50,313 nucleotides of DNA. Source: Vicingus serpentipes (lineage in GTDB: Bacteria; Bacteroidota; Bacteroidia; Flavobacteriales_E; Vicingaceae). Of the stretch, positions 43,411-50,313 are shown piece by piece (within the stretch, counting starts at the first letter, position 1; every line of letters begins with the position of its first letter). Where the stretch lies: NCBI GenBank assembly GCA_024103385.1, contig JAGFIT010000018.1, forward strand, positions 1-50,313. Direction: 5' to 3'. Under the pieces are notes generated by a model, which was not told where the DNA came from, ran no database searches, and worked only from the letters and a program-made list of their open reading frames with translations. Both the position numbers and the translations under genes were made by a program.

Positions 43411-45132
43411 TTATGCTTTATTTTCAAAAGGGCTAATGAGTAAAGCAATTAATACAACTAAAGAGCAGCCTATCACATTGTACCACAAGTACGCAATTTC
43501 TTGTATTTCTCTTCCGAGTAGGTAGGAGCCAATTTGTTGCCCGAAAAAGAACAATATAATTACTACTGATTGTCCAATTATAGCTGCAGAAAAAGTAGCT
43601 TTTCCTTTTACGTTTTTCAGAAAGAAAGCAATTAAAAAGATACCTAAAATAACGCCATAGAATATTGAACCCAATATATTTACTGCTTCAATTAAGTTTT
43701 CTACCAAGTGCGCAAATAAAGCAAATGCAATAGCTACAACTCCCCATCCAGCAGTAAATATTTTGGAAGTATTAACGTAATGTTGTTCTGAGTGCTCTTT
43801 TTTATTTAATCGTTTGTAAAAATCAATGGTAGTGGTGGTTGCTAAAGCATTCAATTCTCCTGAAGTAGAAGACATGGCTGCAGAAAAAATAACGGCTAGC
43901 AATAATCCTATTAAACCCATGGGTAGGTAATTCATTATAAAGGAGAGAAACACATAGTCTGAATCTTTAGATTTATTATCAGGAACAGCTTTATTGACTA
44001 GCTCTTTGGCTTTATCTCTTATTTTTAAGGCTTCAGTTTCTTTTTCTTGCGCAGCTTTTATTGCTTCTTCGGTAGCCTTCTCATTTGTTTCATAATGCTG
44101 AACAATAGTGGTTAAAGCTACTTTCTTCTCTTGATAGGTTTTAGAATAATCAGCTTCAATGCTTTTCATTTCATCAGCATATTCCGTTTCGTAAACCTTA
44201 TCAATAGAGTTTTGATTAAACAATACAGCGTGTTCTTGATATTGAAAAAAGACAAAAACCATTACGCCTACTAGTAAAATAAAGAACTGCATAGGAATTT
44301 TTAGGATGGCATTAAACATTAATCCCATTCTACTTTCATAAACAGAACTTCCACTTAAATAACGTTGTACTTGAGATTGGTCTGTACCGAAATAGGAGAG
44401 GGCCAAGAATGTTCCACCTGTTATCCCTGTCCAAAAAGTATAACGTTTATCTATGTCAAGAGAAAAATCAACTATATCTAATTTCCCCATAATTCCTGCA
44501 ACAGAAATAGCATCACCAAAAGATACAAAATGGGGTAGCTTATAAATGATAATAAAAAATGCGATAAACATTCCCGACATGATGACTCCCATTTGCCATT
44601 TTTGAGTTAAACTTACTGCTTTTGTTCCTCCAGAAACGGTATATATAATGACCAATACTCCGATTAATAAAATGGTTAAACTTAAGTTCCAACCTAATGC
44701 CGTTGAAAGAATGATGGCAGGGGCATAAATGGTTATACCAGCTGCTAAACCACGCTGCACTAAAAACAAGAAAGCAGCTAACATTCTACTGGCTACTCCG
44801 AAACGAGTTTCTAGGTATTCATAAGCAGTATATACTTTTAAACGATAATAAATTGGGATAAAAACTGCGGAAACAATAATTAATGCAATGGGTAGTCCAA
44901 AATAATTTTGCACAAATCCCATCCCTGATTCATAAGCTTGTCCTGGAGTAGAAATAAAAGTAATAGCACTTGCTTGAGTTGCCATAACAGAAAGACCAAT
45001 GGTAGTCCATTTCATTTCATTACCACCTCTTAAATAATCTTGTAGGTTGGCATTTTTTCTAGTTTTCCATGTGCCATAAGCTACAATAAAACCTAGTGTT
45101 CCTAACATTATTATCCAGTCAACTATACTCAT
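43411..45132 (-). CDS. Sodium:solute symporter (SSS family)
   Basis: 573 residues with about 13-14 membrane helices in the LeuT-type fold. Family signs include the broken TM1 stretch SVMATQASAITFISTPGQAYE, YEYLETRFG, LSYFGTDQSQVQRYLS and AVIFSAAMSSTSGELNALATTTTIDFYKR, where the paired Ser/Thr bind Na+. An unusual feature is a charged coiled-coil loop of about 80 residues (about 310-390, ADEMKSIEADYSKTYQEKKV onwards) between two helices. The substrate is unknown. Its ATG overlaps the stop of the 39-aa membrane protein gene, and a PIG-L deacetylase gene lies upstream, so uptake of an amino-sugar-related compound is possible. Confidence 0.88.
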   Translation of the reverse strand: MSIVDWIIMLGTLGFIVAYGTWKTRKNANLQDYLRGGNEMKWTTIGLSVMATQASAITFISTPGQAYESGMGFVQNYFGLPIALIIVSAVFIPIYYRLKVYTAYEYLETRFGVASRMLAAFLFLVQRGLAAGITIYAPAIILSTALGWNLSLTILLIGVLVIIYTVSGGTKAVSLTQKWQMGVIMSGMFIAFFIIIYKLPHFVSFGDAISVAGIMGKLDIVDFSLDIDKRYTFWTGITGGTFLALSYFGTDQSQVQRYLSGSSVYESRMGLMFNAILKIPMQFFILLVGVMVFVFFQYQEHAVLFNQNSIDKVYETEYADEMKSIEADYSKTYQEKKVALTTIVQHYETNEKATEEAIKAAQEKETEALKIRDKAKELVNKAVPDNKSKDSDYVFLSFIMNYLPMGLIGLLLAVIFSAAMSSTSGELNALATTTTIDFYKRLNKKEHSEQHYVNTSKIFTAGWGVVAIAFALFAHLVENLIEAVNILGSIFYGVILGIFLIAFFLKNVKGKATFSAAIIGQSVVIILFFFGQQIGSYLLGREIQEIAYLWYNVIGCSLVVLIALLISPFENKA

Positions 45133-45248
45133 TGATTATAGATGTTGGTTAAGAGGTAAAACAATACAACTAGAAAAGCAAGAAATCCTAAAACAAAAAT
45201 GTAAAAACCTCTCCAATTTTTAAAGAAAGGTGGTTTTTGATGGTTCAT
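45129..45248 (-). CDS. Tiny single-helix membrane protein, 39 aa
   Basis: From the ATG at 45248: MNHQKPPFFKNWRGFYIFVL, a basic, aromatic start, then one membrane helix (about 16-35) and NQ at the end. A longer frame upstream runs through a repeat tract and is less likely. The stop overlaps the start of the symporter gene (ATGA), which implies translational coupling and a possible accessory-subunit role. Confidence 0.65.
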   Translation of the reverse strand: MNHQKPPFFKNWRGFYIFVLGFLAFLVVLFYLLTNIYNQ

Positions 45249-45267
45249 AATTTGTGAATGATATAGT

Positions 45268-45299
45268 GAGTGAATGCTATAATGAGTGAATGCTATAAT
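45268..45299. repeat. Two tandem 16-bp repeats
   Basis: GAGTGAATGCTATAAT occurs twice without a gap, with further partial copies (GTGAATGATATAGT before, GACATAATGAATG after). The tract fills the PIG-L/39-aa gene spacer and resembles the degenerate A/T-rich spacers seen between other genes here. Confidence 0.75.
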
Positions 45300-45361
45300 G
45301 ACATAATGAATGTTTGTTTTTTCATAAAATTTGTTATTCAAGCATTGCATCATTCACACAT

Positions 45362-47824
45362 TCATTTTCTATAAGAAACAATATTAGCAAACAATTTAAA
45401 TGCTCCAGGAACTCCAGCGGGTAATTCTCTAAAAAACGAAATACCAGTATAGATAAAACTTCCTTTGCCGTAGCTAGCAACCAGTAAACTTCCTTTGGTC
45501 ATTTCTTCATTAGGGTCGTTCCAGCCTAAAATAGGAGTGTAGTTGTTATCCCATTCGTTAGGGAAGTACAATCCTCTTTCTTGTATCCAATTATCAAAAT
45601 CTTTATCGGTTATTTTGTTGGGGGTGTTCAGTATCGCGTGTTCAGAGGCTAAATAGGTTGTTTTTGCTTCTTCAACAGTAACTCTATCTCTTGAAAGTTT
45701 AAAGGGGTAAGGGCCAATTTTTTCTTCTTCCAACCCTCTGTTGGTATTGTATTGCACCACATAATTCCCTCCGTTTTTGACATACTCCATTAACTTGTTG
45801 TAAATGGTTGTCATATACTTATTCGTGTTGTATGCTCTTATTCCGCAAACAATGGCATCAAACTGAGCTAAATCGTTGTTTTTGATGCTCGCTTCATCTA
45901 ACATGGTTACATTATAACCTAATTGTTCTAAGGTAACAGGAACTTCATCACCAGCGCCTTGAATATAACCTATTTTTTCTCCTTTTATAGCTACGTTTAA
46001 TCGAACCAATTTTGCTTTAGCATCTGGTAATAGCGTTTGAGTAGGAATGTGATCATATTCAATAGTTGTTAAGCTTTTAACACGTTCCTTAACATTACTT
46101 AATAATACAGACACCTCTCCAACACTTTCTTTACTAGAGGAAGTAATATTAAAAACGATTATTTTCTCCTCATTTTTTTCTTTTAATTCATAAGGAATAG
46201 AGGAGGGTTCTGATTTCCATCCTTCAGGAAGTTGTAAAGCAACATTTCCTTTTATATTCGATTGATGTGCTTTTAGGGTTACTCTTACTTCTTTTGACTT
46301 ATCTGAGGAAAAGATATACACACTTTCAGCAATGTTGGCGGTAATTTTTGGCAACACCACAAAAGGGCGGTAGATTTCACCCTTCACTCTGTCTGTCCAT
46401 TTGTAGGTTACTGAACGATGAACAGGAAAAACAACACCATTTAATTTAAAAACATATTCAACAGGAATTGCTGCAGTATTTTCAGGAACACCAATTTGAT
46501 TTTGATCATCAACTTTAAAAAGCCCTTCGTAGTCGTTATTGAGCCAATAAGGGTGGGATAAAGGAAACGCTGTAGTTGTAACATTGTGCTCGTATTCTTG
46601 TGGTTGGTTGTTTCCTAAAATAACTTGGACAATGGTATCGTTTCCTGCTATTTTAATGGAACTTAGTTCTAACTTTAAATTACTACGATTAAGAATGGTG
46701 CTTTTTAATTGAATATTATTTCCTTTAGCAATACTATAATCTTCGGTAGTAACTTCAATAAATAAACCAAGGCATGATTCGATGATGTTTTGAATGTTTT
46801 TGAGTTTTGATTCTTTCCATTTTACTGTATTAGGAAGTTGATTGATTAATTGGTAAGTTTTTAAAAGTTCGGGAACAATATTTTCAGGTTGTTCAGCATT
46901 AAAATTGGTGTTAGCTTCAATTATTAATTTTTCAATTTCAGTTCCACCTTGTATTTTATTCCAAATAACATCAATACCATCAAAAACAGAAGTTTGGAAG
47001 GGTTCGCCTTTTATCAATTGTAGATACTCTAATTTACTTCCTCTTTCTTTTCCTGTTCCAAATCCTTGACTTTTGTGCATGGTACGGCTTTCTGCTGCAA
47101 TTTCCGCATAAGATTTTCCTAATAAGGTATTATACGTTCCTATATCAATAGTTAAGTATTGGTCAGGCGCATTTTTCGCTTTCTCAGGTAATTCTTTGTC
47201 CCACCAAGTACTTACATTGAGAAACAAACGTTTAGGCTGCCAAATGGCAACATGTTTTAGTTGTTCAGGGAAGAATTTTGGATCTCCAGCTAAATCAAAT
47301 GCTTCTTCTGCCAATATTGCTGAAGCCGTATGGTGTCCGTGTCCCGCTCTGCTAGTAGGAGGAAAGCGAGTAATGATTACATCGGGTCTAAATTTTCTGA
47401 TAGTCCAGACTACATCTGCTAATACTTTGTCTTTATCCCATTTTTGAAAAGTTTCTTCAGGTGTTTTAGAATAGCCAAAATCTACTGCACGTGTAAAAAA
47501 TTGTTCTCCACCATCAATCTTTCTTGCTTCTAATAGTTCTTGAGTCCTCAATACACCCATTAAAGCTCCTTTTTCTGTTCCAATTAAGTTTTGACCTCCA
47601 TCACCACGAGTTAAAGAAAGATAGGCTGTTCTAGCCATTTCTTCATTAGCCATGTAGGCAATTAAACGCGTGTTTTCATCGTCTGGATGTGCAGCTATGT
47701 ATAAAACACTACTTAATTTGTTTAGCTTTTTTAAGGCTAATTTTATTTCAGCAGAATTCAGTTGTTGTTGTGAAAATGAGCAAAAAAAGGATAGAGCAAA
47801 AAGAAGAGTAAGGAGCTTTCTCAT
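45362..47824 (-). CDS. Secreted PIG-L (LmbE) family deacetylase, long form
   Basis: 820 residues from the ATG at 47824; a TTG seven codons earlier lies inside the -7 element and is rejected. Signal peptide about 1-19 (SFSQ). The PIG-L domain (about 38-270) has the zinc motif AAHPDDENTR and the second His pair in GHGHHTASAIL. The middle (about 370-620) is beta-rich, and the last 200 residues (LGYNVTMLDEASIKNNDLAQ; YVKNGGNYVVQYNTN) look like a class I amidotransferase-like domain. Known members remove acetyl from N-acetylglucosamine-containing molecules; the substrate here is unknown. The symporter pair downstream suggests a shared pathway. Confidence 0.85.
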   Translation of the reverse strand: MRKLLTLLFALSFFCSFSQQQLNSAEIKLALKKLNKLSSVLYIAAHPDDENTRLIAYMANEEMARTAYLSLTRGDGGQNLIGTEKGALMGVLRTQELLEARKIDGGEQFFTRAVDFGYSKTPEETFQKWDKDKVLADVVWTIRKFRPDVIITRFPPTSRAGHGHHTASAILAEEAFDLAGDPKFFPEQLKHVAIWQPKRLFLNVSTWWDKELPEKAKNAPDQYLTIDIGTYNTLLGKSYAEIAAESRTMHKSQGFGTGKERGSKLEYLQLIKGEPFQTSVFDGIDVIWNKIQGGTEIEKLIIEANTNFNAEQPENIVPELLKTYQLINQLPNTVKWKESKLKNIQNIIESCLGLFIEVTTEDYSIAKGNNIQLKSTILNRSNLKLELSSIKIAGNDTIVQVILGNNQPQEYEHNVTTTAFPLSHPYWLNNDYEGLFKVDDQNQIGVPENTAAIPVEYVFKLNGVVFPVHRSVTYKWTDRVKGEIYRPFVVLPKITANIAESVYIFSSDKSKEVRVTLKAHQSNIKGNVALQLPEGWKSEPSSIPYELKEKNEEKIIVFNITSSSKESVGEVSVLLSNVKERVKSLTTIEYDHIPTQTLLPDAKAKLVRLNVAIKGEKIGYIQGAGDEVPVTLEQLGYNVTMLDEASIKNNDLAQFDAIVCGIRAYNTNKYMTTIYNKLMEYVKNGGNYVVQYNTNRGLEEEKIGPYPFKLSRDRVTVEEAKTTYLASEHAILNTPNKITDKDFDNWIQERGLYFPNEWDNNYTPILGWNDPNEEMTKGSLLVASYGKGSFIYTGISFFRELPAGVPGAFKLFANIVSYRK

Positions 47825-47842
47825 AAAAATAATTTTGATGAA

Positions 47843-47850
47843 CAAATGTA
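47843..47850 (-). promoter_or_regulatory. -7 promoter element of the PIG-L gene
   Basis: TACATTTG on the minus strand, 18 bases before the ATG at 47824. It excludes translation from the upstream TTG. Confidence 0.5.
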
Positions 47851-47914
47851 GTAATTTGAATAAAAGGTTTTTTGAAAATGATGAATGGGTTTATAGAGCC
47901 ATCAAATCACAGGA

Positions 47915-48730
47915 TTACTTATTAACCACCTTCCACTTAGACAACTTACTAAAGAAGCTGATTTGAGTAGTAATGAACCCCATGGATTTAACTACACCAT
48001 TAATTAAAAATGGAATAAGAGAGGGTCTGGTTACATCAATAAATAAACAATTTCGTTTTTTATCACTTAAGTTAAAGGATTGATGGAGAATTGTATCGTC
48101 AAAAATAAATAAAGGTCCATCTGTTTTCCATGTGTGGCGAATATCATTAACATCCAAGTAAGCACGTTCATCAACATTCTCATCAATATTAATAAGTACT
48201 CTAATTCCTGCTCTTAACCATCCAAAATGTTGTGTGGTTTGGCTTTGTGCATTAAAAGTAGAAATGCCAATAGTTAAAATTCGTTTAAATGGAGAGTGAA
48301 ATAAGGGGCAAGGGTAATCATTGTCAACATTAAAACCATACCACTTGTAAAACAGCATTGTACGTTCGCTAGTACTTCCTAACTGCTCTAAAGATTCGGT
48401 TAATTGTTTGTTAGGCGATTGTTCTAGTAGTGTTTTAATCTCTTCTTGGTGTTTTTTAGGTAAGTCGGTTAATTGATATACTTGTTTATTAATATAAGGC
48501 AAACATAAAATATCAATTAAGGCATTTAAAGGACTAAATAACCATGTTAGCGAACCATTTCCTAAAAAATATAACCTAAAAACAAGGCCCTTGTTTTTGT
48601 TTTTTTGACGAATAACATCGTAAAAACCTGTAACAAGAAACAAGACAGGAAGTGGCCAGTAAAAGTAAGCGGCAACACCTAAAACAACGATTCGTATAGT
48701 GAGACGCTTTATTAATTTTTTTGTTGTCAT
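47915..48730 (-). CDS. Aspartyl/asparaginyl beta-hydroxylase-like protein
   Basis: 271 residues. A basic N-terminus and one or two membrane helices (about 10-38) are followed by a double-stranded beta-helix domain. Iron and 2-oxoglutarate residues of the family are visible: His in TTQHFGWLRAGIRVLINID, Asp/His in FIFDDTILHQSFNLSDKKR, and Arg in LFIDVTRPSL. This suggests an Fe(II)/2-oxoglutarate hydroxylase at the inner membrane; the substrate is unknown. Bacterial relatives include lipid A and amino-acid hydroxylases. A TACTTTTG -7 element ends 5 bases before the ATG. Upstream is the pair of zinc-protein genes. Confidence 0.8.
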   Translation of the reverse strand: MTTKKLIKRLTIRIVVLGVAAYFYWPLPVLFLVTGFYDVIRQKNKNKGLVFRLYFLGNGSLTWLFSPLNALIDILCLPYINKQVYQLTDLPKKHQEEIKTLLEQSPNKQLTESLEQLGSTSERTMLFYKWYGFNVDNDYPCPLFHSPFKRILTIGISTFNAQSQTTQHFGWLRAGIRVLINIDENVDERAYLDVNDIRHTWKTDGPLFIFDDTILHQSFNLSDKKRNCLFIDVTRPSLIPFLINGVVKSMGFITTQISFFSKLSKWKVVNK

Positions 48731-48735
48731 AAAAA

Positions 48736-48743
48736 CAAAAGTA
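48736..48743 (-). promoter_or_regulatory. -7 promoter element of the hydroxylase-like gene
   Basis: TACTTTTG on the minus strand, 5 bases before the ATG; this would give a leaderless or nearly leaderless transcript. Confidence 0.45.
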
Positions 48744-48806
48744 ACACTTTTCGTAAAGCGATGTTTATAAAGGTAGAAAAATTATGATAGCAGAAGAGGA
48801 ACGAGT

Positions 48807-49100
48807 TTATGTTAATTTTAACACATCTTTCTCTTGTAGGGCAACAAATTTAGTATGATCATTTACATGAATTTCTTGATTTTTGGTATGATGCACAGGG
48901 CATAACGGAATAATATAGTTGGTGTTATCTCTATTCATTTTTTTTACGTGAGTACCAATTAAATTTCCACTGCATAAACAATTGTATTCAGAACAATATA
49001 AAGCAGGTTCACCACTATGGTTTTTCCAGTAAACCAGCCAATTTTCGTAATGGTAATTTTCAATTAAAGGGCCATTTATAGTTTTGACTTTCATTGTCAT
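48807..49100 (-). CDS. HNH-like small zinc-binding protein, copy A
   Basis: 97 residues. Cys36, Cys41, His51, Cys67 and His70 (LYCSEYNC, GTHV, PLCPVH) have the spacing C-x4-C-x9-H-x15-C-x2-H, identical to copy B at 49183. This resembles a beta-beta-alpha treble-clef (HNH-type) zinc site, with His51 where HNH nucleases keep the general base. It has no signal peptide. Nuclease activity is not established; it could equally be a structural zinc protein. It lies 82 bp downstream of copy B on the same strand. Confidence 0.7.
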   Translation of the reverse strand: MTMKVKTINGPLIENYHYENWLVYWKNHSGEPALYCSEYNCLCSGNLIGTHVKKMNRDNTNYIIPLCPVHHTKNQEIHVNDHTKFVALQEKDVLKLT

Positions 49101-49182
49101 TCAAAAATTTAGGGAATAAAAGTAAGTGTTTTTTTATGTAAGTCTAAAATCCGTTTTTTAAGGATGAATAAGGTCGTATTTG

Positions 49183-49497
49183 TTATCCGCATGTTTTATT
49201 TATATCAGCAGGGATAAATTTAACGAAATTATTGATTACTAATTCTTCATCACTTCTTCCATGTTTTTCGCATAAAGGAATAATGTACCAATTTTCATCA
49301 TCTTCCACTTTTTGGACATGAGCACCAAATAAGTGAAACATATGCGTACACCTAATTTCGGAACAAAAAACAGGAGGTTTATTATTGAAATTATTCCAGT
49401 GATTTAACCAACTACCACAATTACATTTTTCGGTTGATTCAATGGAAATATTTTTAACGGTAATGATGCCAGACATTTTTTTATTTATTGTATTCAT
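49183..49497 (-). CDS. HNH-like small zinc-binding protein, copy B
   Basis: 104 residues from the ATG at 49497 (MNTINKKMSG), one base after the response-regulator stop; a longer frame would overlap that gene. Zinc-site residues are Cys45, Cys50, His60, Cys76 and His79 (VFCSEIRC, GAHV, PLCEKH), same spacing as copy A, with shared W-x7-P-x2-CSE and NxYIIPLC blocks. Extra Cys25 and Cys27 (KCNCGSW) are not in copy A. Tight linkage puts it in one transcript with the LuxR-type regulator. Confidence 0.7.
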   Translation of the reverse strand: MNTINKKMSGIITVKNISIESTEKCNCGSWLNHWNNFNNKPPVFCSEIRCTHMFHLFGAHVQKVEDDENWYIIPLCEKHGRSDEELVINNFVKFIPADINKTCG

Positions 49498-49498
49498 T

Positions 49499-50152
49499 TT
49501 ATATCCATCCTTTTTTTGTAGCATAAACAACTATACCTGTTGCTTTTGTTGCTCCTATTTTTTTTAAAATATTTTTTTTGTGGGTTTCAACTGTTCGTTG
49601 ACTAATATTTAATTGATTGGCAATATCTTTATACGAGAATTCTTGACAAATTAATTGGGCAATTTCTTTTTCCCTATCAGTGAGTTCGTTATTTTCTTTA
49701 AAATTAGGGTTGATATTTTTATGCTGAACCAAATCAATAATCATTTGGTTAGATACGTGTTCATTAAAATAGAAGTTGTTCTTATAAACCTGAATGATTG
49801 CTTCATGCAGTTCTTGAATAGAAGCTCCTTTTAGCAAGTAACCAGACGCTCCATTCTGAATAAATTTTTGAATAGTATGTTGATCATCATATTGGGAAAT
49901 AATAATGATTTTAGTTTTGGGTTTGTGTTGCTTTAACCAATTAGATACAGCAATACCATCTAGTTTCGGCATTTGATAATCTAAAAGTATAATATGATCA
50001 TCTCTACTGGCGCTGTTTGAATAATGATTAATAAAAACTTCGCCATTTTCAAACTCTTTTATAGAATCAACTTCACTAAATGTGCTTAATATCTTAATTA
50101 AACCTTTTCTATAAAGATTGTGGTCATCAACTAAAGATAAGCGAATTTTCAT
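49499..50152 (-). CDS. NarL/LuxR-type response regulator
   Basis: 217 residues. The receiver domain (about 1-120) has acidic Asp9/Asp10, phosphate acceptor Asp58 in ILLDYQMPKLDG, Ser/Thr position in IIIISQYDD and Lys in GYLLKG. The C-terminal LuxR HTH (about 155-215) is ELTDREKEIAQLICQEFSYK and VETHKKNILKKIG. It is a transcription factor activated by a partner histidine kinase, which is not in the window. A good promoter gives a leader of only a few bases. Its nearest downstream gene is the zinc-protein copy B. No evidence ties it to nitrate. Confidence 0.9.
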   Translation of the reverse strand: MKIRLSLVDDHNLYRKGLIKILSTFSEVDSIKEFENGEVFINHYSNSASRDDHIILLDYQMPKLDGIAVSNWLKQHKPKTKIIIISQYDDQHTIQKFIQNGASGYLLKGASIQELHEAIIQVYKNNFYFNEHVSNQMIIDLVQHKNINPNFKENNELTDREKEIAQLICQEFSYKDIANQLNISQRTVETHKKNILKKIGATKATGIVVYATKKGWI

Positions 50153-50156
50153 ATTA

Positions 50157-50187
50157 CAAAACTAAATGTTATAAATTCCTCTAACAA
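50157..50187 (-). promoter_or_regulatory. Promoter of the response-regulator gene
   Basis: TTG (50187-50185), 20 bases, TAGTTTTG (50164-50157) on the minus strand, ending 4 bases before the ATG; the transcript would begin at about the start codon. Confidence 0.6.
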
Positions 50188-50200
50188 TCCGTTTTTTAAC

Positions 50201-50219
50201 CTACCGTGTGTACACATCT
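50201..50219 (+). repeat. Candidate terminal end of an IS4/IS50-like element
   Basis: CTACCGTGTGTACACATCT agrees with the 19-bp Tn5 mosaic end (CTGTCTCTTATACACATCT) in 13 positions, including the whole inner TACACATCT, and lies 32 bp before the transposase start. The other end is outside the window. Confidence 0.5.
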
Positions 50220-50250
50220 TTTCTTTTTAGTTTTGCAGAAAAAAAGGAGA

Positions 50251-50313
50251 ATGAATTTTAAAGGATGTTTTGGCGATAAGCGATTAGAGAAAAGAGCAGT
50301 AAAAATAGTTCAA
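50251..50313 (+). CDS. IS4/Tn5-like transposase, N-terminal fragment (runs off right edge)
   Basis: Only 21 codons are visible: MNFKGCFGDKRLEKRAVKIV. F-GD-RL-KR-VKI is the start of the transposase DNA-binding domain of IS4-family (Tn5-like) enzymes. A TAGTTTTG -7 element lies at 50228-50235 and AAGGAG six bases before the ATG. The rest is outside the window, so intactness is unknown. Confidence 0.65.
   Translation, partial: MNFKGCFGDKRLEKRAVKIVQ

Noticed and set aside
49499..50152. LuxR-type response regulator as NarL of the nitrate locus
   Set aside because: It is 12 kb from narI, has no NarX-like kinase nearby, and the family is too broad to assign nitrate sensing.

Overview
The window is AT-rich DNA from a Bacteroidota genome, most likely Flavobacteriales. 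The evidence is a T9SS type A sorting tail (6887-7777), a SprB-repeat/PKD adhesin, a carboxypeptidase-regulatory-domain TonB receptor, a GWxTD lipoprotein, and many promoters of the Bacteroidota form TTG-N19-TAnnTTTG without Shine-Dalgarno sites. No rRNA or CRISPR array is present. The species cannot be named from the sequence alone.

Left part (1-11.8 kb). A giant secreted adhesin runs off the left edge and is followed by a TonB-dependent receptor; both are on the minus strand. From 6605 to 11458 lies a small integrated element of about 4.8 kb. It is bounded by two perfect 88-bp direct repeats, each holding a complete tRNA-Arg(TCT) gene, and has a tyrosine integrase at its right end. Its cargo is a T9SS-secreted leucine-rich protein, a lipoprotein, an XRE-type regulator and two unknown small proteins. 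tRNA-Pro(TGG) follows.

Middle part (11.8-37.4 kb). After an SLC12-like transporter, a cupin protein, HU and a TrmH-family methylase comes a complete nitrate-respiration locus on the plus strand. In order it holds an FNR-type regulator with candidate Fe-S cysteines, two NarK transporters, a CBS/DUF294 nucleotidyltransferase, a membrane PAS-DnaQ exonuclease, an alginate-export-like porin, a di-heme peroxidase, a hemerythrin protein, moaA, a second Crp/Fnr regulator, a membrane di-heme cytochrome c, and narGHJI. The promoters share one architecture. A 14-bp Crp/Fnr palindrome (ATGAT-N4-ATCAT or a TGAC/GTCA variant) is centred exactly 29.5 bp upstream of the first T of a TAnnTTTR -7 element. This fits class II activation (about -41.5) and ties in an uncharacterised 154-aa protein (15659-16123) as a regulon member.

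Right part (37.4-50.3 kb). This is mostly minus-strand housekeeping and envelope genes: a GWxTD lipoprotein, RmuC, an L,D-transpeptidase, an SDR oxidoreductase, a radical SAM/SPASM protein, a PIG-L deacetylase with a tiny membrane protein and a sodium:solute symporter, an aspartyl/asparaginyl hydroxylase-like protein, two tandem paralogous HNH-like zinc proteins and a LuxR-type response regulator. rpmH (L34, plus strand) has a textbook promoter and terminator. The last bases hold the start of an IS4/Tn5-like transposase, preceded by a 19-bp sequence resembling the Tn5/IS50 end.
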